A stretch of 45,846 nucleotides of DNA from DATNPH01 sp036703315 (GTDB lineage: Bacteria > Cyanobacteriota > Cyanobacteriia > Cyanobacteriales > Coleofasciculaceae), in assembly GCA_036703315.1 (NCBI GenBank), contig DATNPH010000138.1, positions 1 through 45,846 on the forward strand. Reading direction: 5' to 3'. The notes beneath the pieces were generated by a model. That model saw only the letters and a program-made list of their open reading frames with translations. It was not told where the DNA came from and did no database searches. A program made the translations under genes and the position numbers. This document shows positions 18,044 through 27,350 of this stretch, in pieces; the stretch's first letter is position 1; each line of letters opens with the position of its first letter.

Positions 18044-18071
18044 TGCATAAGTGCCAGGGTGTGAAGATATA
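18044..18071 (+). promoter_or_regulatory. Cluster promoter-like element, site 4
   Basis: TGCATAA at 18044 and GATATA at 18066, with a 15-nt gap (one less than the other sites). GAAGATATAGG is shared with site 1. It lies 46 nt before ATG 18118. Confidence 0.72.
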
Positions 18072-18117
18072 GGTTTCTAGAAGATAATCCCGCCCACAGG
18101 CTCGCTGATTGAGATTC

Positions 18118-21100
18118 ATGCGTCTACCGAGAACTGCTCTGTTGTTTCTCCTGTCGTTCACTGCCTTTGTCTCAACATTTCTGCCTCCCAATTTGCCAGC
18201 ACTATTGGCTACACCACAGGTGCAGGTGCAAACCTCCAATGAGCAGAAGCTAGACAAAAATCCTGCCGCCAACTCAGCTGTGTCAGGCAGCTTTGTTGAT
18301 TACTTCGCAGAGGAAGTTCAACTTAAAGGGCATGAGGGAAGTGTCAACAGCGCCAGTTTTAGCCCAGACGGTAAGCTAATTGTCACCGCAGGAACCGACG
18401 GCACTGCCCGTGTGTGGGATACTTCTGGCAAGGCGATAGTGGAACTGCGAGGACATTCAGGTAGTGTCAGGAGTGCTAGCTTTAGTTCGGATGGTAAGCG
18501 CATTGTTACTGCATCGTTTGACGGTACTGCCCGTGTGTGGGATTTGTCTGGCAAACAGTTAGTGGAACTGACTGGGCATCAAGGGTATGTTTATAGTGCC
18601 AGTTTTAGTCCGGATGGAGGGCGTATCATTACCGCAGGTGCTGACAAAACTGTACGCGTGTGGGATGCTTCAGGCAAGCTTTTGGTGGAAATTAAAGGAC
18701 ATTCAGGCAGTGTCTACAGCGCGAGTTTTAGTCCAGATGGCAAGCAAATAGTTACAGCATCGGCTGACAAAACTGCTCGTATCTGGGATTTGTCGGGTAA
18801 GCAGTTGGTGGAACTTACTGGGCATACTGACACGGTTTGGAGTGCCAGCTTTAGCCCGGATGGGCAGCGAATTGTTACCGCATCGGATGATAAAACTGCC
18901 CGTGTGTGGGATTTGTCTGGTAAGCAGCTAGTGGAACTTCAAGGGCATCAGGATAGTGTCTTAAGTGCTAGTTTTAGCGCAGATGGACAGCGAATTGTCA
19001 CCGCATCTCTTGACAGAATCGCTCTAGTGTGGGAAGCTTCGGGCAATTTGATAGGTAAACTGCAACAGCATGAGGGTGGTGTTAACAGTGCTAGGTTTAG
19101 CCCGGAGGGCAAACGGATTGTTACCGCATCGAATGACAGCACTGCTCGTGTATGGGATTTGTCACGCAAGCTGGTAACTGAACTTCACGGACATCAGGAA
19201 CATGTCAACAGTGCGAGTTTTAGCCCTGATGGCAAACTGATTGTCACCGCATCTGATGACAGTACTGCTCGTGTTTGGGATAGTTCGGGCAAATTGCTGG
19301 TTGAACTTAAAGGGCATACTAACGATGTTAACAGTGCCAATTTTAGTCCAGATGGCAAGCTGATTGTCACCGCATCATCTGACAAAACCGCCCGTGTGTG
19401 GGATGCTTCGGGCAAGCTGTTGGCAGAACTCAAGGGGCATCAGTACGATGTCAACAGTGCCAATTTTAGTCCGGATGGCAAGCTGATTATTACTCGCTCT
19501 TGGGACGGCTCGGCTCTTGTGTGGGACACCTCTGGCAAGCTGTTGGCAGAATTCCAAGGGTGTACCGACTATGTCAACAGTGCTAATTTTAGTCCGGATG
19601 GCAAGCTGATTGTCACCGCATCATCTGACAAAACCGCCCGTGTGTGGGATGCTTCGGGCAAGCTGCTCTCCGAACTCAAGGGGCATCGGGATCGTATCAA
19701 CAGTGCCAGCTTTAGCCCCGATGGGCAACGGATTGTTACTGCATCTGATGACAAAACCGCCCGTGTGTGGGATGTTTCGGGAAAGCTGCTAGCTGAACTC
19801 AAGGGGTATGACAAAAGCATCACAACCGCCAGTTTTAGTCCCGATGGACAACGGATTGTCACGAGTTCCTCTGCTGATGGCACCGTTCTTGTGTGGGATA
19901 CTTCAGGCAAAGTTTTGGTAGAACTCAAGGGGCATGAGAAGGGTATCGAAAGTGCCAGCTTCAGCCCCGATGGTAAGCTGATTGTCACTGCATCCAGAGA
20001 CAAAACTGCCCGTGTATGGGATACTTCCGGTAAGCTGCTGATAAAACTAAAAGGAAATCAGAACAATGTCATCAGTGCGAGTTTTAGTCCGGATGGCAAG
20101 CGCATTGTTACCACGTCCGGAGATAAAATCGCTCGTGTGTGGTATGTTTCTGACGAGTTGCTAGCCCAGATCGGGTCGCTTGAAACCCCTTCTTTCAATA
20201 GAGTAGAAGAAAACCGACAGCCGCTTACAGAATACAATGGGTTTAACAGTGCGAGTTTTAGCCCCGATGGCAAGCTGATTGTTACCGCATCTGATGACAA
20301 CACCGCTCGTGTATGGGATACTTCCGGCGAGCTGTTGGCGGAACTTAAAGGACATCGTAAAAGTGTCGAAAATGCCAGTTTCAGCCCGGATGGCAAGCTG
20401 ATTGTTACCAGCTCATATGACGACACCGCCCGTGTGTGGGACACCTCTGGCAAGCTGTTAGCGGAACTCAAAGGACATCAGAATAGTATCAACAGAGTCA
20501 GTTTTAGCCCGGATAGTAAGCTAATTGTCACCGCATCTATTTATGAGGAAACTGCCTACTTGTGGGATACTTCCGGCAAGCTGTTGGCAGAACTCAAGGG
20601 GCATACCGATGATGTCAACAGAGCCAGTTTCAGCCCGGATAGCAAGCTGATTGTTACCGCATCTGATGACAAAACTGCCCGCGTGTGGGATACCTCTGGT
20701 AAGCAGTTGGCGGAACTGAAAGGACATACTGACAATGTCAACAGTGCTAGTTTCAGCCGAGATGGGAAGCTGATTGTTACCGCATCATCTGACAACACTG
20801 CCCGTGTGTGGGACATCTCTGGCAAGCTGCTAGTAGAACTTAAAGGGCATACTGACTCTGTCATCAGAGCCAGTTTCAGCCCAGACGGACAACGAATTAT
20901 CACCGCATCATCTGATGACACTGCCCGTGTATGGGATACTTCCGGAAAGGTATTGGCAGAACTCAAAGGGCATACTGGTAGCGTTTACAGAGCTAGTTTT
21001 AGCCCTGATGGCAAGCTGATTGTTACCGCATGTTTAGATGACGAAACTGAGGACGAAATCGCATATGTGTGGGATACTTCGGGCAAACTGCTTTCCAAAC

Positions 21101-24100
21101 TCAAGGGAAAAATTTACAGTGAGGATAGTGACCAATACAGTACCAGTTTTAGCCCGGACGGACTACGGATTGTTACCACAGATAGGGACATTGTCGGTGT
21201 GTGGGACATCTCCGGCAAGCTGTTGGCAGAACTCAAGAGGTATTTGGACGTAATCGGTGCTAGTTTTAGTCCGGATGGACAACGAATTATTACTGCATCC
21301 AATGACAAGATCGCCCGTGTGTGGGATACTTCCGGCAAGCTGCTCTCCGAACTTAAAGGGCATCACAACTGTGTCAGAAGTGTCAATTTTAGCCCTGATA
21401 GCAAGCTTATTGTTATCGCTTCTTGCTTCAGCACTGGCGTATGGGATACTTCCGGCAAACTTTTGGCAGAACTCAAGGGGCATGAGAAGGGTATCGAAAG
21501 TGTCAGCTACAGCCCCAGTGCTAAGCTGATTGTTACGACATCCAGAGATAAAACTGCCCATGTGTGGGATTTGTCGGGCAGGCTGCTAGCAGAACTCAAA
21601 GGGCATCGGAGGGATGTCAACAGTGCCAGTTTTAGCCCCGATGGGAAGCTGATTGTTACCGCATCTGATGATAAAACCGCCCGTGTGTGGGACATCTCCG
21701 GCAAGCTGTTGGCAGAACTTAAGGGGCATCACAGGGATGTCAGAAGTGCGAATTTTAGTCCCGATGGCAAGCTGATTGTTACCGCATCGGAGGACAAAAC
21801 AGCCCGTGTCTGGGACATCTCCGGCAAGCTGCTGGTAGAACTTAAAGGGAATCTGGGTGTCAACACTGCTAGTTTTAGTCCGGATGGCAAGCGCATTCTC
21901 ACTGCATCCGGCGATCGCACCGCCCGTGTATGGGATACTTCCGGCAAGCTGCTCTCCGAGCTCAAGGGGGTTACTGCCAGTGACAAGGACAACGGTGACG
22001 ATAACTACACTGCTAGTTTTAGCCCGGATGGACAGCACATTGTTACTGCCTCTATTGATAGCGTTCTTGTATGGGACACCTCTGGCAAGCTACTCTCCGA
22101 ACTCAAGGGGCATCGGGATCGTATCAACAGTGCCAGTTTCAGCCCGGATGGACGCTACATTGTCACCGCATCCAATGATGGCACCGCCCGTGTGTGGAAT
22201 TTGTCAGGTAAGCAGCAAGTTAACTTGAGTTTGTTTCAACCTGCTGCTTCCCCAAAAGTGGAAGCAGACAGACTGCGGGATTTAGAGTTTTATGCACCGA
22301 ATTGTGCCCTGGCATTGCAGCCTTGGCAAAAAGCACTAACGATTTACCGAGAAATCAGCGACAAGGAAAATGAAGTTTATATTCTGCAAAAACTGGGTAA
22401 TGCTTACTATTGCCTCAGCGATTATACCAATGCTATTGATTCTTACTCCCAAGCCGTAGCGATCGCCCGAACATCCAATTCCCTCGAAAGACAGGTAAAG
22501 AATTTCTCAAATCTGGGAACTGTTTACAATTCCTTGGCTGACTATGACAAAGCTATTCAGTATTACAACGATGCCTTAAAGCTGTTAGAGCAGAACCCAG
22601 ACCAAAAAAGCAAAGCAGAGATTCTTCGAGGTCGAGGCAATGCTTACAATTTCCAAGGCAAGTCTAACGAAGCAATTAAAGACTACTTGCAAGCATTAGC
22701 CATTGACGAATCCCAGAAAAATGGTTTCGGCATAGCAGAAGATAAAGTAAATTTGGCAAGAATTTACCAGTCCTTGGGTGACTATAACAAAGCCATTCAA
22801 TACTACAAAGAGACATTAGAATTTAGCCCAATTGAAGCACTAGCAGGTTTGGGAAATGCTTACCTAGCGCTTGGCGACACGGCAAAGGCGATTGACTTAC
22901 ACCAACAGAGTTTGGCAAAAGCACAGCAACAGGAAGACAAAGAAGGCGAAGGCAATGCTTTGAATAATCTAGCCAATGCTCTTCGTCAATCAGGCAAGCT
23001 TACAGAAGCCGAACAACACTTACGCAATGCTATTGAAATTTGGGAAAATCTGCGAACTAAATTAGAAGATGCCAATAAAGTATCAATCTTTGAAAAGCAA
23101 GCTCGGACTTACCGCCTGCTGCAAGAAGTTTTGATTGCTCAGAATAAACCTAATGAAGCCCTAGAAATCGCCGAACGAGGAAGGGCGCGTGCTTTTGTGG
23201 AATTACTAAATTCTCGAATATCCCCTAACCAAAAAGAGCAACTCATTACTCCACCCAATATCGAGCTTCTTAAACAAATCGCCAAAGACCAAAAGGCTAC
23301 TCTCGTTCAATATTCGATAATTTACGATACTTTCAAAGTTCAAGGGAAAGAACAAACTAAAGAATCAAAACTCTATATCTGGGTAATCAAACCCACAGGT
23401 GAAATAACATTTCGTCGCAGCGACCTCAAACCCCTATGGCAAAAAGAGAATCTAACACTTACAGAGTTCGTTACCCTTAGCCGTGAAGCCATTGGTGTTA
23501 GCAGGGGTGGTATGTATGATGTAAAAGTAGTTGCCCAATCTCAACCCGACCAAACTCAACGTTTGCAACAACTCCACAACCTACTTATCAAGCCTATCGC
23601 CGACGTTCTCCCCACCGACGAAAACGATCGCGTTATCTTCATCCCGCATCAAGAACTATTCCTAGTTCCCTTTGGGGCACTGCAAGATGAATCAGGTAAA
23701 CACTTGGTTGAGAAACACACTATTCTTACTGCCCCCTCAATTCAAGTATTACAACTGACACACCAGCAACGGCAACGAGGAGTGACGCGAGGCAACGATG
23801 CATTAGTGGTGGGCAATCCTACGATGCCTAAGGTGGCGCTTACCATTGGGGAACTACCGACACAATTACCGCCCTTACAAGGTGCAGAAACAGAAGCAAA
23901 AGCCATAGCATCTCTGTTGAACACTCAAGCGCTGACAGGCTCTAGCGCCACAAAAGCTGCGATTTTGCCCAAGCTGCCTTCTGCCCGAATTATCCACTTG
24001 GCAACGCATGGAATACTCGATAACATCCAAGGATTGAAAAGTGCGATCGCACTTGCCCCTACCAACACCGATAACGGTTTGCTCACTGCCGAAGAAATCC

Positions 24101-24411
24101 TCCAACTCAAGCTCAATGCCTCATTAGTTGTCCTGAGTGCTTGCAACACCGGAAGTGGACGCATCACGGGTGATGGCGTAATTGGATTATCCCGCTCCTT
24201 GTTTCTCGCCGGAACTCCCAGCGTAATCGTCTCCCTCTGGGCTGTCCCGGATGCTCCCACACAGGAGTTGATGACCGAGTTTTATCGTCAATTTAAGCTA
24301 ACTGGTGACAAAGCCCAATCCTTGCGGCAAGCGATGCTCAAGATGAAGGAAAAAGACCCCGACGCCCCCAAGAGATGGGCAGCTTTCACCCTCATCGGGG
24401 AGGCTCAGTAA
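18118..24411 (+). CDS. Exported WD40-TPR-CHAT protein, 2,097 residues
   Basis: ATG 18118 is chosen over the in-frame TTG 18109 because the leader begins MRLPRTALLFLLSFTAFVS there. Residues ~67-1370 are 31 WD40 repeats of about 41 residues (GH...NSASFSPDGKLIVTAS...TARVWD type), enough for four seven-bladed propellers plus three blades. Several are degenerate; unit 16 has an inserted loop and units 22, 23 and 30 are enlarged. Then come about six TPRs (~1,380-1,640), an ERGRARAFVELL linker, and a CHAT domain from ~1,710 with His1964 in LATHG and Cys2009 in SACNTG, ending AAFTLIGEAQ. The order beta-propellers, TPR, caspase-fold protease recalls an apoptosome folded into one chain, though it is predicted to be outside the cytoplasm. 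Sequence similarity between distant WD40 units points to segmental duplication. Confidence 0.92.
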   Translation: MRLPRTALLFLLSFTAFVSTFLPPNLPALLATPQVQVQTSNEQKLDKNPAANSAVSGSFVDYFAEEVQLKGHEGSVNSASFSPDGKLIVTAGTDGTARVWDTSGKAIVELRGHSGSVRSASFSSDGKRIVTASFDGTARVWDLSGKQLVELTGHQGYVYSASFSPDGGRIITAGADKTVRVWDASGKLLVEIKGHSGSVYSASFSPDGKQIVTASADKTARIWDLSGKQLVELTGHTDTVWSASFSPDGQRIVTASDDKTARVWDLSGKQLVELQGHQDSVLSASFSADGQRIVTASLDRIALVWEASGNLIGKLQQHEGGVNSARFSPEGKRIVTASNDSTARVWDLSRKLVTELHGHQEHVNSASFSPDGKLIVTASDDSTARVWDSSGKLLVELKGHTNDVNSANFSPDGKLIVTASSDKTARVWDASGKLLAELKGHQYDVNSANFSPDGKLIITRSWDGSALVWDTSGKLLAEFQGCTDYVNSANFSPDGKLIVTASSDKTARVWDASGKLLSELKGHRDRINSASFSPDGQRIVTASDDKTARVWDVSGKLLAELKGYDKSITTASFSPDGQRIVTSSSADGTVLVWDTSGKVLVELKGHEKGIESASFSPDGKLIVTASRDKTARVWDTSGKLLIKLKGNQNNVISASFSPDGKRIVTTSGDKIARVWYVSDELLAQIGSLETPSFNRVEENRQPLTEYNGFNSASFSPDGKLIVTASDDNTARVWDTSGELLAELKGHRKSVENASFSPDGKLIVTSSYDDTARVWDTSGKLLAELKGHQNSINRVSFSPDSKLIVTASIYEETAYLWDTSGKLLAELKGHTDDVNRASFSPDSKLIVTASDDKTARVWDTSGKQLAELKGHTDNVNSASFSRDGKLIVTASSDNTARVWDISGKLLVELKGHTDSVIRASFSPDGQRIITASSDDTARVWDTSGKVLAELKGHTGSVYRASFSPDGKLIVTACLDDETEDEIAYVWDTSGKLLSKLKGKIYSEDSDQYSTSFSPDGLRIVTTDRDIVGVWDISGKLLAELKRYLDVIGASFSPDGQRIITASNDKIARVWDTSGKLLSELKGHHNCVRSVNFSPDSKLIVIASCFSTGVWDTSGKLLAELKGHEKGIESVSYSPSAKLIVTTSRDKTAHVWDLSGRLLAELKGHRRDVNSASFSPDGKLIVTASDDKTARVWDISGKLLAELKGHHRDVRSANFSPDGKLIVTASEDKTARVWDISGKLLVELKGNLGVNTASFSPDGKRILTASGDRTARVWDTSGKLLSELKGVTASDKDNGDDNYTASFSPDGQHIVTASIDSVLVWDTSGKLLSELKGHRDRINSASFSPDGRYIVTASNDGTARVWNLSGKQQVNLSLFQPAASPKVEADRLRDLEFYAPNCALALQPWQKALTIYREISDKENEVYILQKLGNAYYCLSDYTNAIDSYSQAVAIARTSNSLERQVKNFSNLGTVYNSLADYDKAIQYYNDALKLLEQNPDQKSKAEILRGRGNAYNFQGKSNEAIKDYLQALAIDESQKNGFGIAEDKVNLARIYQSLGDYNKAIQYYKETLEFSPIEALAGLGNAYLALGDTAKAIDLHQQSLAKAQQQEDKEGEGNALNNLANALRQSGKLTEAEQHLRNAIEIWENLRTKLEDANKVSIFEKQARTYRLLQEVLIAQNKPNEALEIAERGRARAFVELLNSRISPNQKEQLITPPNIELLKQIAKDQKATLVQYSIIYDTFKVQGKEQTKESKLYIWVIKPTGEITFRRSDLKPLWQKENLTLTEFVTLSREAIGVSRGGMYDVKVVAQSQPDQTQRLQQLHNLLIKPIADVLPTDENDRVIFIPHQELFLVPFGALQDESGKHLVEKHTILTAPSIQVLQLTHQQRQRGVTRGNDALVVGNPTMPKVALTIGELPTQLPPLQGAETEAKAIASLLNTQALTGSSATKAAILPKLPSARIIHLATHGILDNIQGLKSAIALAPTNTDNGLLTAEEILQLKLNASLVVLSACNTGSGRITGDGVIGLSRSLFLAGTPSVIVSLWAVPDAPTQELMTEFYRQFKLTGDKAQSLRQAMLKMKEKDPDAPKRWAAFTLIGEAQ
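18316..22227 (+). repeat. 31 tandem WD40-coding units, about 123 bp each
   Basis: Repeats of about 41 codons. Units 9 and 11 are near-identical (NSANFSPDGKLIVTAS block), units 12 and 31 share SELKGHRDRINSAS, and units 14 and 26 share LKGHEKGIES, so blocks have been copied over long distances. The minus strand shows many open frames here only because the repeat lacks stops in that phase. Confidence 0.92.
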
Positions 24412-24472
24412 TATCAACTCCGAAAGTGGCGATGTCTCTGGACAAGCCGCTTGGCATCTACGCAGTTGACTT

Positions 24473-24532
24473 ACTGTAGAAGCAAGACCAGTAAGCGGTT
24501 CTGAGATGGCTACAAAAGGCGATCGCCTTTGA
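24473..24532 (+). pseudogene. 3' remnant of a caspase/DUF4384-type gene
   Basis: One frame reads TVEARPVSGSEMAT then a stop soon after. The C-terminus of the caspase gene at 15801 reads AVAAKPVSASEMAT. Most nucleotide differences are synonymous, so the match reflects a former protein. Upstream the frame is closed by a TGA at 24467-24469. Downstream it runs into a HIP1-centred palindrome (AAAGGCGATCGCCTTT). This is best read as the leftover end of a second caspase gene copy. Confidence 0.65.
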
Positions 24533-24636
24533 TACCGAATCCGCTCGTCCACTCTCCTTTTCATGAAGGTGTCGTAGAGACGTTGGGCCGGAAAGTCTCT
24601 ATAAGGTGAAAGCGGGTTGCCGAAACAGGGGGTTTG

Positions 24637-24733
24637 ATACCAAATCCGCCTTGTACACCCCAATGCATGCCTTAGTGGGCAATCTCTCCCCCTATGCGAG
24701 GGAAAAAGGGGGTTATTGAAACGGATTTGGTAT
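24637..24733. repeat. Small inverted-repeat element (97 bp)
   Basis: ATACCAAATCCG (24637-24648) and CGGATTTGGTAT (24722-24733) are perfect 12-bp inverted repeats enclosing 73 bp with no coding potential. A direct copy of the left end occurs at about 24530. It could be a MITE-like relic; no target duplication was identified. Confidence 0.5.
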
Positions 24734-24800
24734 GAGGCCGGGATTTGCTATGAAGTGGGCGCTATTGAGCACAGTGCTGGTTTTACAGCCGCCTTCTTTG

Positions 24801-24829
24801 TGCATAAGTCCCCAAAGCTGAGAGATATA
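24801..24829 (+). promoter_or_regulatory. Cluster promoter-like element, site 5
   Basis: TGCATAA at 24801 and GATATA at 24824, N16; then TGTAAGC as at site 2. It lies 84 nt before ATG 24914. Confidence 0.78.
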
Positions 24830-24913
24830 TGTAAGCAGAGAGCTAATTAACTGAAGCAATTCTCTGAGTAATTGCAGTACTAGGAATGTGTCAACCATCC
24901 CTAGTGTTCCGGT

Positions 24914-27151
24914 ATGAATGCCAACAATCAAAGTAAAACTACAAAAACTATGGTGACGCTACCCAGAAAGACACAACTTCAAGGTTTTGTTAAAGTCTTT
25001 TTCATCGCAGTAGCAGCTTTAAGCGTTCCTTCATTCACAGTGTTAGCACCAGCTTTAGCTTCTCCAAGAACGCAGCAAAATAACTTTCAAAGTCAAAACA
25101 ACACAACTGACCCAAGTATCGATGAGCTGTTTAATCAAGCTAGTGCTGCTCAAAACGCAGGTAAATACACAGAAGCCGAAGCAATTTTGCGTAGAGCTGT
25201 GCAACTTAACCCCAATAATTCTGGAGCTTACCTTAATCTAGGCAATGCGCTCTACAGCCAGAAGAAACTAGATCAGGCAATTGCCACATACCGCAAAGTC
25301 ATCGAGATTGATCCCTCCTCTGCTGATGCTTACAGCAATATAGGCCTGGTACTGAGAGACCAAAAGAAACAGGACGAGGCAATTGCTGCTTTCCGCAAAG
25401 CTCTCGAAATTAATCCCAACAACGTTTATGCTAACAACAATCTGGGTTTAATACTGAAAGACCAGAAGAAACTGGATGAGGCAATTGCTGCTTTCCGCAA
25501 AGCGATCGAAGCTGACCCTTACAATGCAGTTATTTACAAGAATCTAGGCGAAGTACTTAGAGACCAGAAGAAACAGGACGAAGCAATTGCTGCTTTTCGC
25601 AAAGCCGTCGAACTTGACCCCAAGGATGCAATCTCATACAAGAATCTAGGTGCGCTACTGGGAGACCAGAGGAAACTGGATGAGGCAATTGCTGCTTTTC
25701 GCAAAGCCATCGAACTTAACTCCAACGATGCAGTTTCTTACAACCTGCTGGGTCTAGCGCTGCGTTACCAGAATAAGCTAGATGAGGCAATAGTTGCTTA
25801 CAACAAAGCGATTGAAATTGACCCCAAAAATGCTGCTCACTACGTCCGTTTAGGAGACGTATTCACTCAGCAGAGAAAGCGGGATGAGGCGCTAGCTATT
25901 TACCAAAAAGCAATTAAAATTAACCCTAAATATGCTAATTCTTACGTTGGTGTAGGAGACATACTTGCTCAGCAGAGGAAGTGGGATCAGGCACTAACAA
26001 ATTACCGCAAGGCGATTGAACTTGACCCTAAATATGCCAATCCTTACGTTGGGGTAGGAGACACATTTGCTCAGCAGAGGAAGTGGGATGAGGCACTAAC
26101 AGCTTACCGCAAAGCGATTGAACTTAATGCCAAATATGCCAATCCCTATGTTGGTATAGGCAACGTTCTAACTCAGCAGAGGAAATGGGATGAGGCGCGG
26201 ACAGCTTACCGTCAAGCGATTGAACTTGACCCCAAATATGCCTTTGCTTACGTCCGTTTAGGAGATTCATTCACTCAACAGAGGAAGTGGGATGAAGGGC
26301 TAACAGCTTACCGCAAAGCGATTGAACTTGACCCCAAATCTGTCAATGGCTACGTTGGTGTAGGCAACGTGCTAACCCAGCAGAAGAAATGGGATGAAGC
26401 GCTAATAGCTTACCGTCAAGCACTTGAACTTGATCCCAAGAATATTGATGCTTACAAAGGTCTGGGATTTCTATCAGTTGAACAGAAGAAAATAGATGAG
26501 GCGCTAATCAGTTTACGAAAAGCGGTTGAACTTGAACCCCAAAATGTTTTTGCTTGGGTTATCTTAAGCGCAGGGTTGCACTTGGATAACAAATATGAAG
26601 ATGCTATAAACGCTGCTCGCCAAGCTATCAAACTTGATCCTAACCTTCCTGATGCTTATAACGCTTTAGGCGCAGCGCTAGGTTCACAGAATAAATTTGA
26701 TCAAGCAATCGTAGCCTATCGCCAAGGAATTGAGCTTGACCCTTTAAATTCTACTCTTCTTGCCAATTTAGGCGAAGCGCTCTTTTATCAAAACAAACTA
26801 GAGGAAGCAATCTCAACTCTTCGCCAAGCTATCCAGCTTGATGCCAATACTTTCAGCTACGCCACCCTAGGTGAGGTATTGCGGAAGCAAAACAAACTGG
26901 ACGAGGCGATCGCTGCTTACCGTCAAGCGTTGAGCTTACCAGATGGACTGATTACCACACGACCAGGAGATGTTGATTGGGTTCTTACCAATTCTCATGC
27001 AATGGCGCACAATGGTCTTGGTTTGGCGCTACAGCAACAAGGAAAGTTAGAAGAAGCGATTCAAGAATTTCAGCGTTCTATTTCCCTGGATGCCAGCTAT
27101 ACCGTCGCCAAAAATAATCTGAAAGAAGCGCAACGACTACTAAAACAGTAG
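24914..27151 (+). CDS. Exported 19-unit TPR protein
   Basis: 745 residues. The leader is hydrophobic after a polar N-terminus (VKVFFIAVAALSVPSF), with a likely cut at ALAS near residue 50. From ~residue 72 the protein is a continuous array of about 19 canonical 34-residue TPRs (e.g. DEAIAAFRKAIELDP), long enough for more than two superhelical turns. Units 9-13 share QQRKWDEALTAYRKAIELDP wording and are recent duplicates. It contains no catalytic domain. It resembles O-GlcNAc-transferase-like TPR arrays in form, but nothing follows the array. It has its own cluster element, so it is likely a scaffold expressed with the CHAT/caspase proteins. Confidence 0.88.
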   Translation: MNANNQSKTTKTMVTLPRKTQLQGFVKVFFIAVAALSVPSFTVLAPALASPRTQQNNFQSQNNTTDPSIDELFNQASAAQNAGKYTEAEAILRRAVQLNPNNSGAYLNLGNALYSQKKLDQAIATYRKVIEIDPSSADAYSNIGLVLRDQKKQDEAIAAFRKALEINPNNVYANNNLGLILKDQKKLDEAIAAFRKAIEADPYNAVIYKNLGEVLRDQKKQDEAIAAFRKAVELDPKDAISYKNLGALLGDQRKLDEAIAAFRKAIELNSNDAVSYNLLGLALRYQNKLDEAIVAYNKAIEIDPKNAAHYVRLGDVFTQQRKRDEALAIYQKAIKINPKYANSYVGVGDILAQQRKWDQALTNYRKAIELDPKYANPYVGVGDTFAQQRKWDEALTAYRKAIELNAKYANPYVGIGNVLTQQRKWDEARTAYRQAIELDPKYAFAYVRLGDSFTQQRKWDEGLTAYRKAIELDPKSVNGYVGVGNVLTQQKKWDEALIAYRQALELDPKNIDAYKGLGFLSVEQKKIDEALISLRKAVELEPQNVFAWVILSAGLHLDNKYEDAINAARQAIKLDPNLPDAYNALGAALGSQNKFDQAIVAYRQGIELDPLNSTLLANLGEALFYQNKLEEAISTLRQAIQLDANTFSYATLGEVLRKQNKLDEAIAAYRQALSLPDGLITTRPGDVDWVLTNSHAMAHNGLGLALQQQGKLEEAIQEFQRSISLDASYTVAKNNLKEAQRLLKQ

Positions 27152-27281
27152 CGTCATCTGTAGGCTAGTCGAACAGGGCGATCTTTGCTCCACGCAGCAG
27201 TGAAGCGATCGCCTTCGGTACTGTACTTTCGCGCGATCGCACGCAATAAATGAGAGTGTCTCAAGAATGTGAGTGAATTTT

Positions 27282-27310
27282 TGCATAACATCCCCAAGAT
27301 GGGAGATACA
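27282..27310 (+). promoter_or_regulatory. Cluster promoter-like element, site 6
   Basis: TGCATAA at 27282 and GATACA at 27305, N16. TCCCCAAG after the first block resembles site 5 (TCCCCAAAG). It lies 40 nt before ATG 27351. The gene it serves is broken but the element is intact. Confidence 0.75.
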
Positions 27311-27350
27311 TATAAACAGTTGGCTAACCCACGGATAGAAAACTCTTCCT

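Larger units (their letters stand above)
24412..24913. other. 502-bp spacer between the WD40-TPR-CHAT and TPR genes
   Basis: Contents: a caspase-gene tail fragment (24473-24532); a direct repeat TGATACC(G/A)AATCCGC at 24530 and 24635; a short hairpin AGAGAC...GTCTCT between them; an inverted-repeat element (24637-24733); and cluster element site 5 (24801). No intact gene is seen. Confidence 0.75.

Noticed and set aside
18316..22227. Many long minus-strand ORFs antisense to the WD40 region
   Set aside because: They arise because the 123-bp repeat lacks stops in those frames. Their translations are low-complexity repeats of the same antisense phrase with no recognisable domain.
8457..24411. 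Interpretation of the CHAT proteins as a cytoplasmic anti-phage or CRISPR-associated protease module
   Set aside because: All intact TPR/WD40-CHAT proteins have export leaders and no nuclease, gasdermin-like, toxin or cas gene is nearby.
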